A stretch of 12,498 bases of DNA from JBCCEV01 sp039030125 (lineage in GTDB: Bacteria; Pseudomonadota; Gammaproteobacteria; Ga0077536), in assembly GCA_039030125.1 (NCBI GenBank), contig JBCCEV010000128.1:1-12498 (forward strand), read 5' to 3'. Numbering within the stretch: position 1 is the stretch's first letter; each line of letters starts with the position of its first letter. The notes under the pieces are model-generated. The model had not been told where the DNA came from and ran no database searches. It was given only the letters and a program-made list of their open reading frames with translations. Below, piece after piece: positions 1-7,196 of the stretch. A program made the translations under genes and the position numbers.

Positions 1-105
1 GCGAGCTCGTGAGCCGCCGGTCGGTCCCGGGGGAGCACAGCCGCCGCCGCGGTCTCCGCCTCCTCCAGCCGAACGGTCAGCCGGCCCCGGTGCGGGGGTG
101 GCGCA
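1..105. other. Very GC-rich edge segment, probably not native to this genome
   Basis: The first 100 bases contain about 80 G or C, against about 58 in bases 121-220. The ornithine cyclodeaminase-like frame entering from the right stops resembling its family at about position 107 and meets TGA at 77-79. On the minus strand a different frame reads without stop across bases 2-98 (including RLTVRLEEAETAAAA); 28 of its 32 codons end in G or C, typical of coding DNA from a high-GC bacterium such as an actinomycete. I infer a chimeric join near 100-115, from assembly or a cloning or amplification artefact. A real recombination junction is possible but less likely at a window edge. Confidence 0.6.
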
Positions 106-847
106 CTGGAGGCGCCACCGGTGCATTGCGGGTTTCGACAGCGACTTGCGCGCGTTCAATGATCGCGGGGTCTAATTCGCTGCCCGGGGGCGCGAAACCA
201 ACCGAATTGATATGCGCATTCGTTTTAATTGCATTAGCGTCGAGCACCGGGTCGCTCGCGTTAGTACATAGGCAAATCACGTCTGCCTCACGCGCTGCGT
301 CCTCATTGGTGCTCACCGCTGTTGCCTTGGCGTGCGTTGCTGCCAGGCGCTCGGCATCCTCAGGCCGACGACCGGCGATTTTTATTTCGGTGAAGTTTCT
401 AACCGGACCCACGAGTTCTAAGTGCGCTTGCCCTTGGACGCCGGCGCCGATAATTGCCAGCACGCGAGCATCCGGGCTTGCTAATAAATCCGTGGCGATC
501 GCAGAGCCGGCAGCCGTGCGCTCGGCGGTGATCAATGTCGCGTCCATCAAACCACGCGGGGTGCCGCTATTGTGATCGATGAGCGTGATCACCGCCTGAT
601 GCCTGGGCAAATCGAGATTGGGATTATTTTCATAGACAGTCACTAATTTAACCGCGAGGTGACGATCAGGTTGCCATGCGCCCATGTTCAGGAGGAAACC
701 TTGGCCTGGGACGTCAATGCGTGAACGGCCGGGGGCAACTGTGCTCCCTACGGTGAGCGCAACAAAGCCCGCTTTCATGACTTCGATTAAGCCACGGCGA
801 TCGAGTAGCGCGGCAACATCGTCACGGCTGAGGATCCGAAAGTGCAT
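77..847 (-). CDS. Ornithine cyclodeaminase / mu-crystallin family protein, 3' end lost
   Basis: This is an NAD(P)-dependent enzyme of the ornithine cyclodeaminase/mu-crystallin family, whose members include ornithine cyclodeaminase, ketimine and pyrroline-2-carboxylate reductases, and alanine dehydrogenase. From the ATG at 847 it reads MHFRILSRDDV. Visible landmarks are AVKLVTVYENNP at 65-76 (the substrate lysine region, K67), MDATLITAERTAAGSA at 101-116, the Rossmann motif GAGVQGQAH at 134-142, and SVGFAPPGSELDP at 215-227. Members are usually about 310-330 residues. Here recognisable sequence ends at VETRNAPVAPP, about residue 247, and nine unrelated residues precede the stop, so the C-terminal part is missing. 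It follows the P450 gene by 26 bases and is probably its operon partner. No good ribosome binding site precedes 847. A TTG at 877 overlapping the P450 stop (AGGA four bases upstream) is an alternative start. The exact substrate is unknown. Confidence 0.85.
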   Translation of the reverse strand: MHFRILSRDDVAALLDRRGLIEVMKAGFVALTVGSTVAPGRSRIDVPGQGFLLNMGAWQPDRHLAVKLVTVYENNPNLDLPRHQAVITLIDHNSGTPRGLMDATLITAERTAAGSAIATDLLASPDARVLAIIGAGVQGQAHLELVGPVRNFTEIKIAGRRPEDAERLAATHAKATAVSTNEDAAREADVICLCTNASDPVLDANAIKTNAHINSVGFAPPGSELDPAIIERAQVAVETRNAPVAPPVRHPRTGAG

Positions 848-873
848 GAGTGGGTTAGGCGATGAAAAATCGA

Positions 874-2094
874 TCAAGTGATCCTGACCGGTAGTGCCTT
901 CAATCCAACCAGGCGGTTGTTGGGTACCCAAACCGGATCGCCCGCTAACTCAAAATCCAGATCGGCGGCGATCATCTCCTCGAAGACGACTTTCAGTTCC
1001 ATGCGGGCGAGCGCCGCGCCTAAGCAAAAATGCACGCCTGCGCCAAAACCGATATGGCGGTTGGGGCTGCGGCCAATATCGAACTTGAAGGGATCGTCAA
1101 ATACCGCCTCGTCACGGTTGGCTGACATCTCCCAGAAGGTCAGTTTGTCGCCTTCTTTTATACGCTCGCCACGCAGCTCGGTGTCTTTGGTGGCCGTGCG
1201 CCGCTTATAGACCGATGGCGTGGTCCAGCGCACCATCTCCTCCACGGCCGGTTTGATGAGACTTGGATCATTTCGCAAGCGTTGCCATTGCTCGGGGTGT
1301 TCTAAAAAAGCAAGCATTGCGCCGCTTGTCGAGCGGGTCGTGGTCTCCGCGCCCGCCGGGAACAACAATGAGAAAAAGGCCTTAAGCTCAAAATCGGTCA
1401 AGGTCGAGCCATCGGCTTCGAATTCGGCATGAACAATGGTCGAGAAGATGCCGCCATCCGGTTGCGCACGCTTCTCATCGATAAGCGTTTGGGCGTATTT
1501 ACGGACTTTGCGAATATATTCGCTCGCGATCACTGAATCCGATTGCACTTCAACCCCTTTGTCGATCCAATCACAAAGCTGGAATCGATCCGCCTCGGGC
1601 ACGCCGAGCACGATGCAGATCGCCTGTGTCGGGATCTCGCGCGAAATACGCCGCACAAAATTGAATGTTTCGCCGGGCGAAACGGACGCCATCAACGCCT
1701 TAGCCCGTCGGCGCAGCTCGTCTTCAAGCGCATTAACGGCTTTTACCGTGAAGCCTTTATTGACCAGCGCGCGCAAACGCTTGTGATAGGGATCGTCGGT
1801 CTGATTGAGTAACTTGCCGGCCGTCACCTCATCTTTAATCGCGGTGCCGCCGCCACTTCTCTCGCCGGCCTTGTCAGAAGAGAAGGTCTTCGGATCCATG
1901 ATGATGGCGTTGACGTCGGCGTAGCGGCTAACAACCCAGAAACCCTCGCCATCGGGCGTTACCGCCGTCGGCTCATGCCAGTAGATCGGTGCATTAGCTC
2001 TTAACCAGGTAAAAAAATCATGCGGAAACCCATTGGCAAAGCTCTGGTCATCGGACAGATCGACGCTGGCGCGGTTAAGAGCGACGGCATTCAT
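874..2094 (-). CDS. Cytochrome P450 monooxygenase
   Basis: This is a soluble bacterial class I cytochrome P450 of 406 residues, the usual length, with no membrane anchor. Diagnostic parts are in order: the C-helix HKRLR at 104-108; the I-helix oxygen-activation motif AGAETTT at 247-253; the K-helix ExxR motif E286-R289; and the heme loop FGAGVHFCLGA at 350-360 with C357 as the heme thiolate ligand. It needs a ferredoxin and a reductase, and neither is encoded in this window. The start ATG (2094) overlaps the stop of the upstream reductase gene in an ATGA arrangement, with GGA five bases upstream, so translation is probably coupled. The cyclodeaminase-family gene follows by 26 bases. All catalytic residues are intact. 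The subfamily and substrate cannot be fixed by eye; related sequences hydroxylate terpenoid, steroid or fatty substrates. Confidence 0.96.
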   Translation of the reverse strand: MNAVALNRASVDLSDDQSFANGFPHDFFTWLRANAPIYWHEPTAVTPDGEGFWVVSRYADVNAIIMDPKTFSSDKAGERSGGGTAIKDEVTAGKLLNQTDDPYHKRLRALVNKGFTVKAVNALEDELRRRAKALMASVSPGETFNFVRRISREIPTQAICIVLGVPEADRFQLCDWIDKGVEVQSDSVIASEYIRKVRKYAQTLIDEKRAQPDGGIFSTIVHAEFEADGSTLTDFELKAFFSLLFPAGAETTTRSTSGAMLAFLEHPEQWQRLRNDPSLIKPAVEEMVRWTTPSVYKRRTATKDTELRGERIKEGDKLTFWEMSANRDEAVFDDPFKFDIGRSPNRHIGFGAGVHFCLGAALARMELKVVFEEMIAADLDFELAGDPVWVPNNRLVGLKALPVRIT

Positions 2095-2978
2095 TTTTCC
2101 GGTTTCTTAAGCGCTGGAAGCTCAGTGTCTGCTAGCGATTCCAAAACTTTAACGGTCGCGAAAAAATCTTCGCCTCCAAGCCCGTTTTCGATTGCTTTGC
2201 TGTAGACCTCCGAGGCGGCCTGGGTCATCGGCATAGGCACTCCCAAATCATCGGCCGACTGCAAGGCAACAGCCACATCCTTCGCAGCAATCGATAGGGC
2301 AAACACGCCGAGATCGAATTTCTTCGAAAGCATTAATGGGGCGCGGTTCAATACCGGCCCCGCGGAACTCACATTTAATACTTTGAGCAATTCACTCGGG
2401 TCCATCCCGGCTTTGGCCCCCATCACAAAGCCTTCCTGCACCAATACGGTCGCGCACAGAAAGATCTGATTATTAACCAGCTTGGTTAACGTCCCGGCCC
2501 CCGCGGGTCCCATGTAGAAAAGATGATCGCCAATGCATTCCAAAAGCGGCGTAACAGCTTTAAACGTGCCTTCGTCGCCGCCCACCATCACCGCAAGGGC
2601 GCCTTTCTCGGCTGCGATCTTGCCGCCTGAAACGGGCGCGTCGAGATACTGGATCCCTTGCTCAAGCGCAGACTGGGCGATTTCCCGGTTTAAGCTGACT
2701 GAGTTGGTTGATAGATCAACAATTGTTTTGATTGCGTCGCCGTTGGCGATGAGTCCATCGTCGCCGAGTAATACCTCCCGGATCTGTGGCGGCCCGGGCA
2801 ACGATAGAAATACCGTTTCGCAAGCGCGGCCAATCTCGTTGAGCGAGCCCGCGACTTCGCCGCCCACCGCGCCCGCGGCTGCGGCATCGATATCGAACAC
2901 CATTAATGGGTGCTGGGCCGCGATTTGTTTTGCCATCGGTCCGCCGATCGTGCCGGCGCCTACGAAGCCAATGCTCAT
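2091..2978 (-). CDS. 3-hydroxyisobutyrate dehydrogenase-like NAD(P)-binding reductase
   Basis: This is a member of the beta-hydroxyacid dehydrogenase family (3-hydroxyisobutyrate dehydrogenase, tartronate semialdehyde reductase, GLYR-type semialdehyde reductases). The 295 residues match the family length. An N-terminal Rossmann fold starts GFVGAGTIGGPMA at 4-16; the substrate-binding motif DAPVSGG is at 113-119; the catalytic lysine is K166 in GAGTLTKLVNN, with N170 following; and the C-terminal KD pair is at 233-234. The start is supported by AGAGGGAG a few bases upstream (about 2984-2992). It lies 24 bases after the FIST gene and overlaps the P450 gene by four bases (ATGA), so the three are very likely one transcript. 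The substrate could be 3-hydroxyisobutyrate from valine, but the context does not otherwise support valine catabolism, so a semialdehyde or other beta-hydroxyacid is equally possible. Confidence 0.93.
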   Translation of the reverse strand: MSIGFVGAGTIGGPMAKQIAAQHPLMVFDIDAAAAGAVGGEVAGSLNEIGRACETVFLSLPGPPQIREVLLGDDGLIANGDAIKTIVDLSTNSVSLNREIAQSALEQGIQYLDAPVSGGKIAAEKGALAVMVGGDEGTFKAVTPLLECIGDHLFYMGPAGAGTLTKLVNNQIFLCATVLVQEGFVMGAKAGMDPSELLKVLNVSSAGPVLNRAPLMLSKKFDLGVFALSIAAKDVAVALQSADDLGVPMPMTQAASEVYSKAIENGLGGEDFFATVKVLESLADTELPALKKPEK

Positions 2979-3002
2979 AACACTCCCTCTAGTGCAAAAG
3001 AT

Positions 3003-4178
3003 TCAGTGACTGGGTTTCTGAAACACCACAATCGCGCTGGTATACCCATGTAGAAAAGTCGTGCTGCCCACTTGACCTATCTCACCGTTGCAGAAAAAAC
3101 CGCCGATGGGGATCTCACCCACTTGTTGGGTCATCAAATCGGAATCGTGATTGGGAAGCCCATACAAACCACGACCGCGGCCGGTGCAGGAAAATAGCAA
3201 CGCGCCACTCGCGGAAGGGTCTAATCGCCCCTTCATTTTCTGCAACTGCATTTTGAGATCTTCTGACGATGTCTGGGCATCGCGCAGATGAAATTGAACG
3301 ACCTGATGTTCGCGCACCTCAGCGCCGACCCATAATGCCCCCGATTCTTGTTCAATTCCCATGATGTTACGGACCAAGAAATCGCCGCGCTTGTGCATGC
3401 TCTCGCCCGGGTCCATCGCTAAGCCCAAAAACAAGGAATGGCGAACCAGCGCCTTGTCGCTCTCCGACAGTGTGGTGAAAACCTCGGCGAGAAGCTCCAT
3501 CGGCGCTTTGCCGTCCAGGCTTGTAATTTTATTTTGCTCGTAAGCGGAGATGAACATCGGCTCCCCGATCGGGCGACAGCCTTGCGCGACCGCGCTCACG
3601 ACTTCGATGTCCCCCTCGAGCGCGACAACTAAGGCACCCGAATAGTGAGCCGTGTCGTCTACAAAGACCGCAATCTCTCCTGCCGCCTGCCCCCCGCTAG
3701 CCAGACCGCCGGCAATTACGCTGGTTGGGAAAGCGCCTTCCAGGGAGCGCAAAAGTTGTTCGGCTGGAAACGAAAACGGATCGGCTAAGATCAGTATTTG
3801 CGCCGGTTTACCATTCAAGCGAGCGGCCAACGCCGCACAACGCTCGCTGTGCGCCGAGCCTGGACCCAATTCGTTAGCGTCGATATGCCAGTAATCCACT
3901 CGAACATCCGGCAGGCAGCCTAATGTGAGCCCAAGCGATGCTCGATGCTCCACTTCATCACCGCCACCGACGACGCCCGATGCTGAACAGCCCACCAGGC
4001 AGCGGATCCCGATCCGTTCGCGCAACATCGCGGGCAAGCGGTCGAAATGGGCGCGGTGCTGTCCACTGACGAACAGAAACGCGATGTCCGCATCATCTTC
4101 AAACGGACAGGCGGCAACCAACTCGTCGAGTGCCGTCTCAATCTCGGTTGCGTCACTCCTTAAAGAGGCCCATTTCAT
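3003..4178 (-). CDS. FIST N/C domain ligand-sensing protein
   Basis: This 391-residue protein consists of a FIST N domain followed by a FIST C domain and nothing else. FIST domains are predicted small-ligand sensors, often found with signal-transduction modules. The N domain carries GCSASGVVGGG at about 63-73. The C domain ends with the characteristic set FSCTGRGR (329-336), PNHDSD (342-347), IGGFFCNGEIGQVG (358-371) and FLHGYT (375-380). I chose the ATG at 4178 (MKWASLRSDATEIE). An in-frame ATG at 4340 would add 54 residues that do not resemble the family and are antisense to the start of the divergent gene. No Shine-Dalgarno precedes 4178, and a TATACT lies only 8-13 bases upstream, so the mRNA could be nearly leaderless. 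It is the first gene of the unit leading into the reductase and P450. No output domain is fused, so the protein may bind a metabolite or a partner rather than signal alone. Confidence 0.92.
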   Translation of the reverse strand: MKWASLRSDATEIETALDELVAACPFEDDADIAFLFVSGQHRAHFDRLPAMLRERIGIRCLVGCSASGVVGGGDEVEHRASLGLTLGCLPDVRVDYWHIDANELGPGSAHSERCAALAARLNGKPAQILILADPFSFPAEQLLRSLEGAFPTSVIAGGLASGGQAAGEIAVFVDDTAHYSGALVVALEGDIEVVSAVAQGCRPIGEPMFISAYEQNKITSLDGKAPMELLAEVFTTLSESDKALVRHSLFLGLAMDPGESMHKRGDFLVRNIMGIEQESGALWVGAEVREHQVVQFHLRDAQTSSEDLKMQLQKMKGRLDPSASGALLFSCTGRGRGLYGLPNHDSDLMTQQVGEIPIGGFFCNGEIGQVGSTTFLHGYTSAIVVFQKPSH

Positions 4179-4254
4179 GGGCCGCAGTATACTTCGATTG
4201 CAACAGCGCTTTTTGGAACAGGCTATTGCGGCGCTGTCCCACTTGGAGTCGTCT
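4179..4254. promoter_or_regulatory. Divergent intergenic region between FIST and the small membrane-protein gene
   Basis: These 76 bases separate two divergent starts. The palindrome AGTATACT at 4186-4193 provides a -10-like TATACT on both strands (plus 4188-4193, minus 4191-4186). No convincing -35 hexamer lies 16-18 bases upstream in either direction, so this is a candidate only. On the minus strand transcription would begin at about 4179, directly at the FIST ATG. On the plus strand it would leave a leader of about 55 bases before 4255. Confidence 0.3.
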
Positions 4255-4704
4255 ATGGGTTCCTCGTCGAAATGGATGCTAATTATCGCGGTGGTGTTGT
4301 TATTGCCGCTGCTCATGTACTTGAGATTGCCCGGCGACATCGAAAGCGACCGTTTTGAAAATCTCCTGCATGCGCAAGCTTCGGGCCTGATCGGGCTGCA
4401 TGGGATCCCCGCACAACTCCCCGATTCCAGTTACGATATTCGATTACTGCGCAACACCGAGCTTAAAACGGCGCGCGGTCGATTTAAGTTCGAAGGGCTT
4501 GATGAGGCGACGTTTCGAGACAAACTCACGGCAATCGAGCAGGGTGATATCAACGGCAAGGCGCCGTTTGAACTCGCAACCTTGCATGGCGCCGGGTTCG
4601 ACGTCTACGGCGTCATGGGTTTTGCCATTGCTGTCAATTGGCAGACTCGGGAAGGCCGGTTCTGGGCGGCCCGGACGTTTTCCGTACGCCACCCGGAAAA
4701 ATAA
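4255..4704 (+). CDS. Small single-pass membrane protein of unknown function
   Basis: I do not recognise this family. The 149-residue product begins MGSSSKWMLIIAVV. It has one strongly hydrophobic segment at about residues 8-23, ending in LLMYL, with no clear signal-peptidase site, so a bitopic inner-membrane protein with a soluble domain of about 125 residues is likely. The soluble part has no cysteines and no obvious catalytic motif; it is mixed alpha/beta in appearance and ends RTFSVRHPEK. The start at 4255 is chosen because GGAG lies six bases upstream. An in-frame ATG at 4177 would add 26 residues but has no ribosome binding site and overlaps the FIST start. It is divergent from FIST and convergent with the VWA gene (12 bases between stops), so it is a single-gene unit. 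A paralogue-poor accessory protein or a lipid/envelope stress protein are only guesses. Confidence 0.7.
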   Translation: MGSSSKWMLIIAVVLLLPLLMYLRLPGDIESDRFENLLHAQASGLIGLHGIPAQLPDSSYDIRLLRNTELKTARGRFKFEGLDEATFRDKLTAIEQGDINGKAPFELATLHGAGFDVYGVMGFAIAVNWQTREGRFWAARTFSVRHPEK

Positions 4705-4716
4705 TCGGATCGGGCG

Positions 4717-5838
4717 CTAGATCTCCGCCAGCTCCCTGATCATTTGCCGCAACGCCTTGGCATCAAAGGCCGGTAAAAAGTGATCAATAAACGGCATCGC
4801 GGCCTTCATCCCTTGGGCGCGAACTTGAAAGGAACTCGCGCCATACATTGGATTAATCCACACCAATTTCCGGATCCGGCGTTTTGCCGACGTCAACTCC
4901 CGCTTAATGGTTTCGATGCTGCCATTGTCATAGCCATCACTGATGACGATGAGAACCGTCGAGCCCGGTGTCCCTTCTTGAAGGACACCGCAATTAACGG
5001 TGCGAAAGGCGATGCCAAGATCCGTTCCGCCCGACCAATGTTTTACGTTTTCACTAACTTCCCGAAGCGTTTCATCAACACTGCGGCGCCGCAGCAGGCC
5101 CGTGATCTCGCTGACCCGGGTGCTGAACACTAAAGTGCGAGAGTTGGTCAGCACGCGTTGCACGCCCAGCATGAGGTTCAACAGAAAAGCATTAAACACA
5201 TCCATTGAGCCGCTTACGTCGCACAACAAGACGATCCGAGTCTTGCGCATCTTCTTCTGGCGCCGTGGCATCTCCAGGAATTCCATTCCGTGGCGCAGAC
5301 TTTTGCGAAATGCGCGCTGCATATCGATTTGCCGGCCATGTTTAGCAGGCTTACTCCGCCGACTTTCGCGAGTCGCTAATTTTTTCGCGAGCGCCTGGAT
5401 AATCGCCTCAAGCGGCGGGGCGTCGTCATCCCAGCGCCGCTCCAAATTCAAGAAACGCGTGACTTCCTCCGCGCCGAAATTTTCAGGCTCGGTTAGCATG
5501 TCGCGATGCGCGTCACGGCTCAGTCCGTGCTCGAGATCGCCGCGCACGTATTCCGCACGCGAAAACATGAGCCGCATGCCGTCTTCTTCGGCACGTCCGT
5601 ACCAAAATTGAGCAAAGACGCGATCGAATCGGATCTCATCGTCTAAGGAACCCACGAGGTTGGTTCTCACGGCGAGGCGATAATCGTCGAGGCTCGACCA
5701 ATCAACGGCGGTGACCGAGCGCAGCGTGTCCATCACCCGCGCCGGCGTAACGCTCAACCCTTCCGCCCGTACCGCAGCGCAGAGCGCCACGGTGTTCTCC
5801 AACAGCTCCGGGGGCGAGTTTGCGCCCGCGCTGCTCAT
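4717..5838 (-). CDS. VWA domain protein, CoxE-like, partner of the MoxR ATPase
   Basis: This 373-residue protein has an N-terminal alpha-helical region (about 1-195), rich in charged residues, and a C-terminal von Willebrand factor A domain. The MIDAS metal site is complete: D207-x-S209-x-S211 in CDVSGSMD, T272 in SGGTDLG and D301 in ISDGYDNG. No signal peptide or membrane segment is visible, so it is cytoplasmic. The layout matches the CoxE/ViaA class of VWA proteins, which work with a MoxR AAA+ ATPase in maturation or remodelling of protein complexes. The gene overlaps the upstream MoxR gene by four bases (ATGA) and has no Shine-Dalgarno of its own, which supports translational coupling and a stoichiometric pair. 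No CO dehydrogenase or other recognisable client is in the window. Confidence 0.93.
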   Translation of the reverse strand: MSSAGANSPPELLENTVALCAAVRAEGLSVTPARVMDTLRSVTAVDWSSLDDYRLAVRTNLVGSLDDEIRFDRVFAQFWYGRAEEDGMRLMFSRAEYVRGDLEHGLSRDAHRDMLTEPENFGAEEVTRFLNLERRWDDDAPPLEAIIQALAKKLATRESRRSKPAKHGRQIDMQRAFRKSLRHGMEFLEMPRRQKKMRKTRIVLLCDVSGSMDVFNAFLLNLMLGVQRVLTNSRTLVFSTRVSEITGLLRRRSVDETLREVSENVKHWSGGTDLGIAFRTVNCGVLQEGTPGSTVLIVISDGYDNGSIETIKRELTSAKRRIRKLVWINPMYGASSFQVRAQGMKAAMPFIDHFLPAFDAKALRQMIRELAEI

Positions 5839-6734
5839 GCGTTTAACAAAGCGGTGGCCTGCGATTCATCAATCCGTTCGACGTCGTCACGATATTTGAG
5901 CAACACGCCGGCTGTTTCCTGGAGAAGCTCAGGCGTGATCGTGTCGACTTCCAGTTGCAGTAAGGCTGCCGCCCAATCGAGCGTTTCGGCGACGCCGGGC
6001 TTTTTGTAGAAGTCGATGGTGCGCAATTTCGCCATCACTTTTGCCACGCTCTCGGCGATCTGAGCATCGATCCCAGGGATCCGGCGCTCGATGATCTCCC
6101 GCTCTTTTTCGGGGCTTGGGTAACCAATCCACAGATACATGCAACGCCGCTTCAGAGCATCGTTAAGCTCACGCGTGCGATTGGAAGTGAGCAACACCAA
6201 TGGTTTTTGAGCGGCTGTAAAGGTCCCGATTTCAGGCACGGTGACTTGAAAATCCGAGAGGATCTCGAGCAAAAATGCCTCAAATTCCTCATCCGCGCGA
6301 TCAACCTCATCAATCAGCAGCACGGCCGGGCGAGGTCCCTCATGCCTGATGGCCTGAAGAAGAGGGCGCTGTAGGAGAAACGATTCGTCGAAAATGCTCT
6401 TGGCAAGCTCGGTGTTGGCCTGCGCGTCGTTCTCGTGCAGCCGGATTTCAAGCATCTGGCGCGCATAATTCCATTCATAGAGTGTGGCGCTCGAATCCAA
6501 CCCCTCATAGCACTGTAAGCGGATCAGCGGCGTGTCGAGCAGTTGCGCCAACACTTTGGCGACCTCGGTTTTGCCGACGCCGGCTTCGCCTTCCAGTAAC
6601 ACTGGCTTGCCCAGATCGACGGCCAGCTTGGTGGTGAGGGCCAATGACCGCTCGGCGATATAATTCAGGCCTTCGAAAGCGTCGGTTACCGCGTCAACTG
6701 TTGAAAAGTGCGCGCGCCACGTAGAATCACCCAT
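5835..6734 (-). CDS. MoxR-family AAA+ ATPase
   Basis: This 299-residue AAA+ ATPase is of the MoxR/CoxD type. With the ATG at 6734 (MGDSTWRAHFSTVDAV), the Walker A motif GEAGVGKT is at 49-56, Walker B LLIDEVDRADEEFEAF starts at about 139 with the DE pair at 142-143, sensor 1 is LTSNRTREL with N185, and RR at 197-198 is a likely arginine finger. A C-terminal helical lid follows. An in-frame ATG at 6887 would add 51 basic, low-similarity residues overlapping the divergent cupin gene, so the shorter start is preferred, although only a weak AAGAG is seen upstream. MoxR proteins act with VWA proteins to insert cofactors or remodel complexes, and the coupled VWA gene directly downstream fits. I infer a chaperone module; the client is unknown. 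Confidence 0.94.
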   Translation of the reverse strand: MGDSTWRAHFSTVDAVTDAFEGLNYIAERSLALTTKLAVDLGKPVLLEGEAGVGKTEVAKVLAQLLDTPLIRLQCYEGLDSSATLYEWNYARQMLEIRLHENDAQANTELAKSIFDESFLLQRPLLQAIRHEGPRPAVLLIDEVDRADEEFEAFLLEILSDFQVTVPEIGTFTAAQKPLVLLTSNRTRELNDALKRRCMYLWIGYPSPEKEREIIERRIPGIDAQIAESVAKVMAKLRTIDFYKKPGVAETLDWAAALLQLEVDTITPELLQETAGVLLKYRDDVERIDESQATALLNA

Positions 6735-6842
6735 TGCTGTTCTCTTAGAGTCTTGACTGTTTAAACACGCGCGCATTTTAAACGCTCGGCGCGTCGATGA
6801 TTTGACGTTGAGCGAACGCCGACAACGACGCAGGTAAACACT
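6735..6842. promoter_or_regulatory. Divergent promoter region between moxR-type and cupin genes
   Basis: This 108-base gap lies between two divergent starts. On the plus strand TTGACT (6753-6758) lies 18 bases from TTTAAA (6777-6782), a plausible sigma70 promoter for the cupin gene with a leader of about 54 bases. On the minus strand TAAAAT (6780-6775) matches the -10 consensus at five of six bases but has no good -35. The two -10 candidates share the ATTTTAAA core, so the two directions may compete for polymerase. Confidence 0.35.
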
Positions 6843-7196
6843 ATGGTGGTTACGCGACTTTTCACCGGCGATGATGGTGAATCGCATTTTGAAGATATTG
6901 AGGTGCCGCTAGAGGATCAAGGAATGATTGGCCGAATGTCAGCGCGCGAAGCGGTGGCGGATATCATTTTCCGAACCACCGGTTCCGATTACGACTACGA
7001 TTGGCACAACGCGCCCGAAGAGCAATACATCATCATCCTCAGTGGCCGCGTAGAAATACAGGTTGGGGACGGAACAAAGCGTGTGTTCGGCCCGGGAGAT
7101 ATCATTTCAGCCGAAGATACGACGGGGCGAGGACATATTTCGAAAGCCATCGATGATGAGCCAAGAAGATCAATATTTGTTACTAAAAATCGTTAA
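6843..7196 (+). CDS. Small single-domain cupin protein
   Basis: This 117-residue protein is one cupin barrel and appears cytoplasmic, with no signal peptide. Cupin motif 1 is degenerate, DWHNAPEEQYIIILSG at 53-68: it has a single histidine (H55) and E60/Q61 instead of the usual HxH...E triad. Motif 2 contains FGPGD at 82-86 and H98 in GRGHIS. Metal binding is therefore uncertain, and the protein may be a small-ligand binder or an enzyme with a reduced metal site. The start at 6843 has AGG eight bases upstream; GTG at 6846 is a neighbouring alternative. It precedes acuI by 36 bases, but a candidate promoter for acuI lies in its 3' end, so the two may be transcribed together or separately. The biochemical role is not known. 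Confidence 0.88.
   Translation: MVVTRLFTGDDGESHFEDIEVPLEDQGMIGRMSAREAVADIIFRTTGSDYDYDWHNAPEEQYIIILSGRVEIQVGDGTKRVFGPGDIISAEDTTGRGHISKAIDDEPRRSIFVTKNR

Noticed and set aside
9..575. Plus-strand open frame of 188 codons at the left edge
   Set aside because: It is antisense to the cyclodeaminase-family gene and crosses the GC break; its composition is that of a shadow frame.
2091..2978. Firm assignment as the valine-pathway enzyme MmsB
   Set aside because: The family motifs fit several substrates, and no other valine-degradation gene is adjacent.
3925..4254. Long N-terminal extension of the membrane-protein gene
   Set aside because: The extension is antisense to FIST, is low in similarity to anything, and has no ribosome binding site, whereas 4255 has GGAG at six bases.
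4966..4990. 8-bp perfect hairpin inside the VWA gene
   Set aside because: Eight-base stems with short loops are expected about once or twice by chance in a window this size, and there is no T-tract or gene boundary nearby.
4717..6734. Part of a carbon monoxide dehydrogenase cluster
   Set aside because: Only the CoxD/CoxE-like pair is present; no molybdenum, FAD or iron-sulfur subunit is encoded in the window.
6843..7196. Cupin as a dimethylsulfoniopropionate lyase because it precedes acuI
   Set aside because: Known cupin lyases keep an HxH...E...H metal site; here motif 1 has only one histidine (DWHNAPEEQ).
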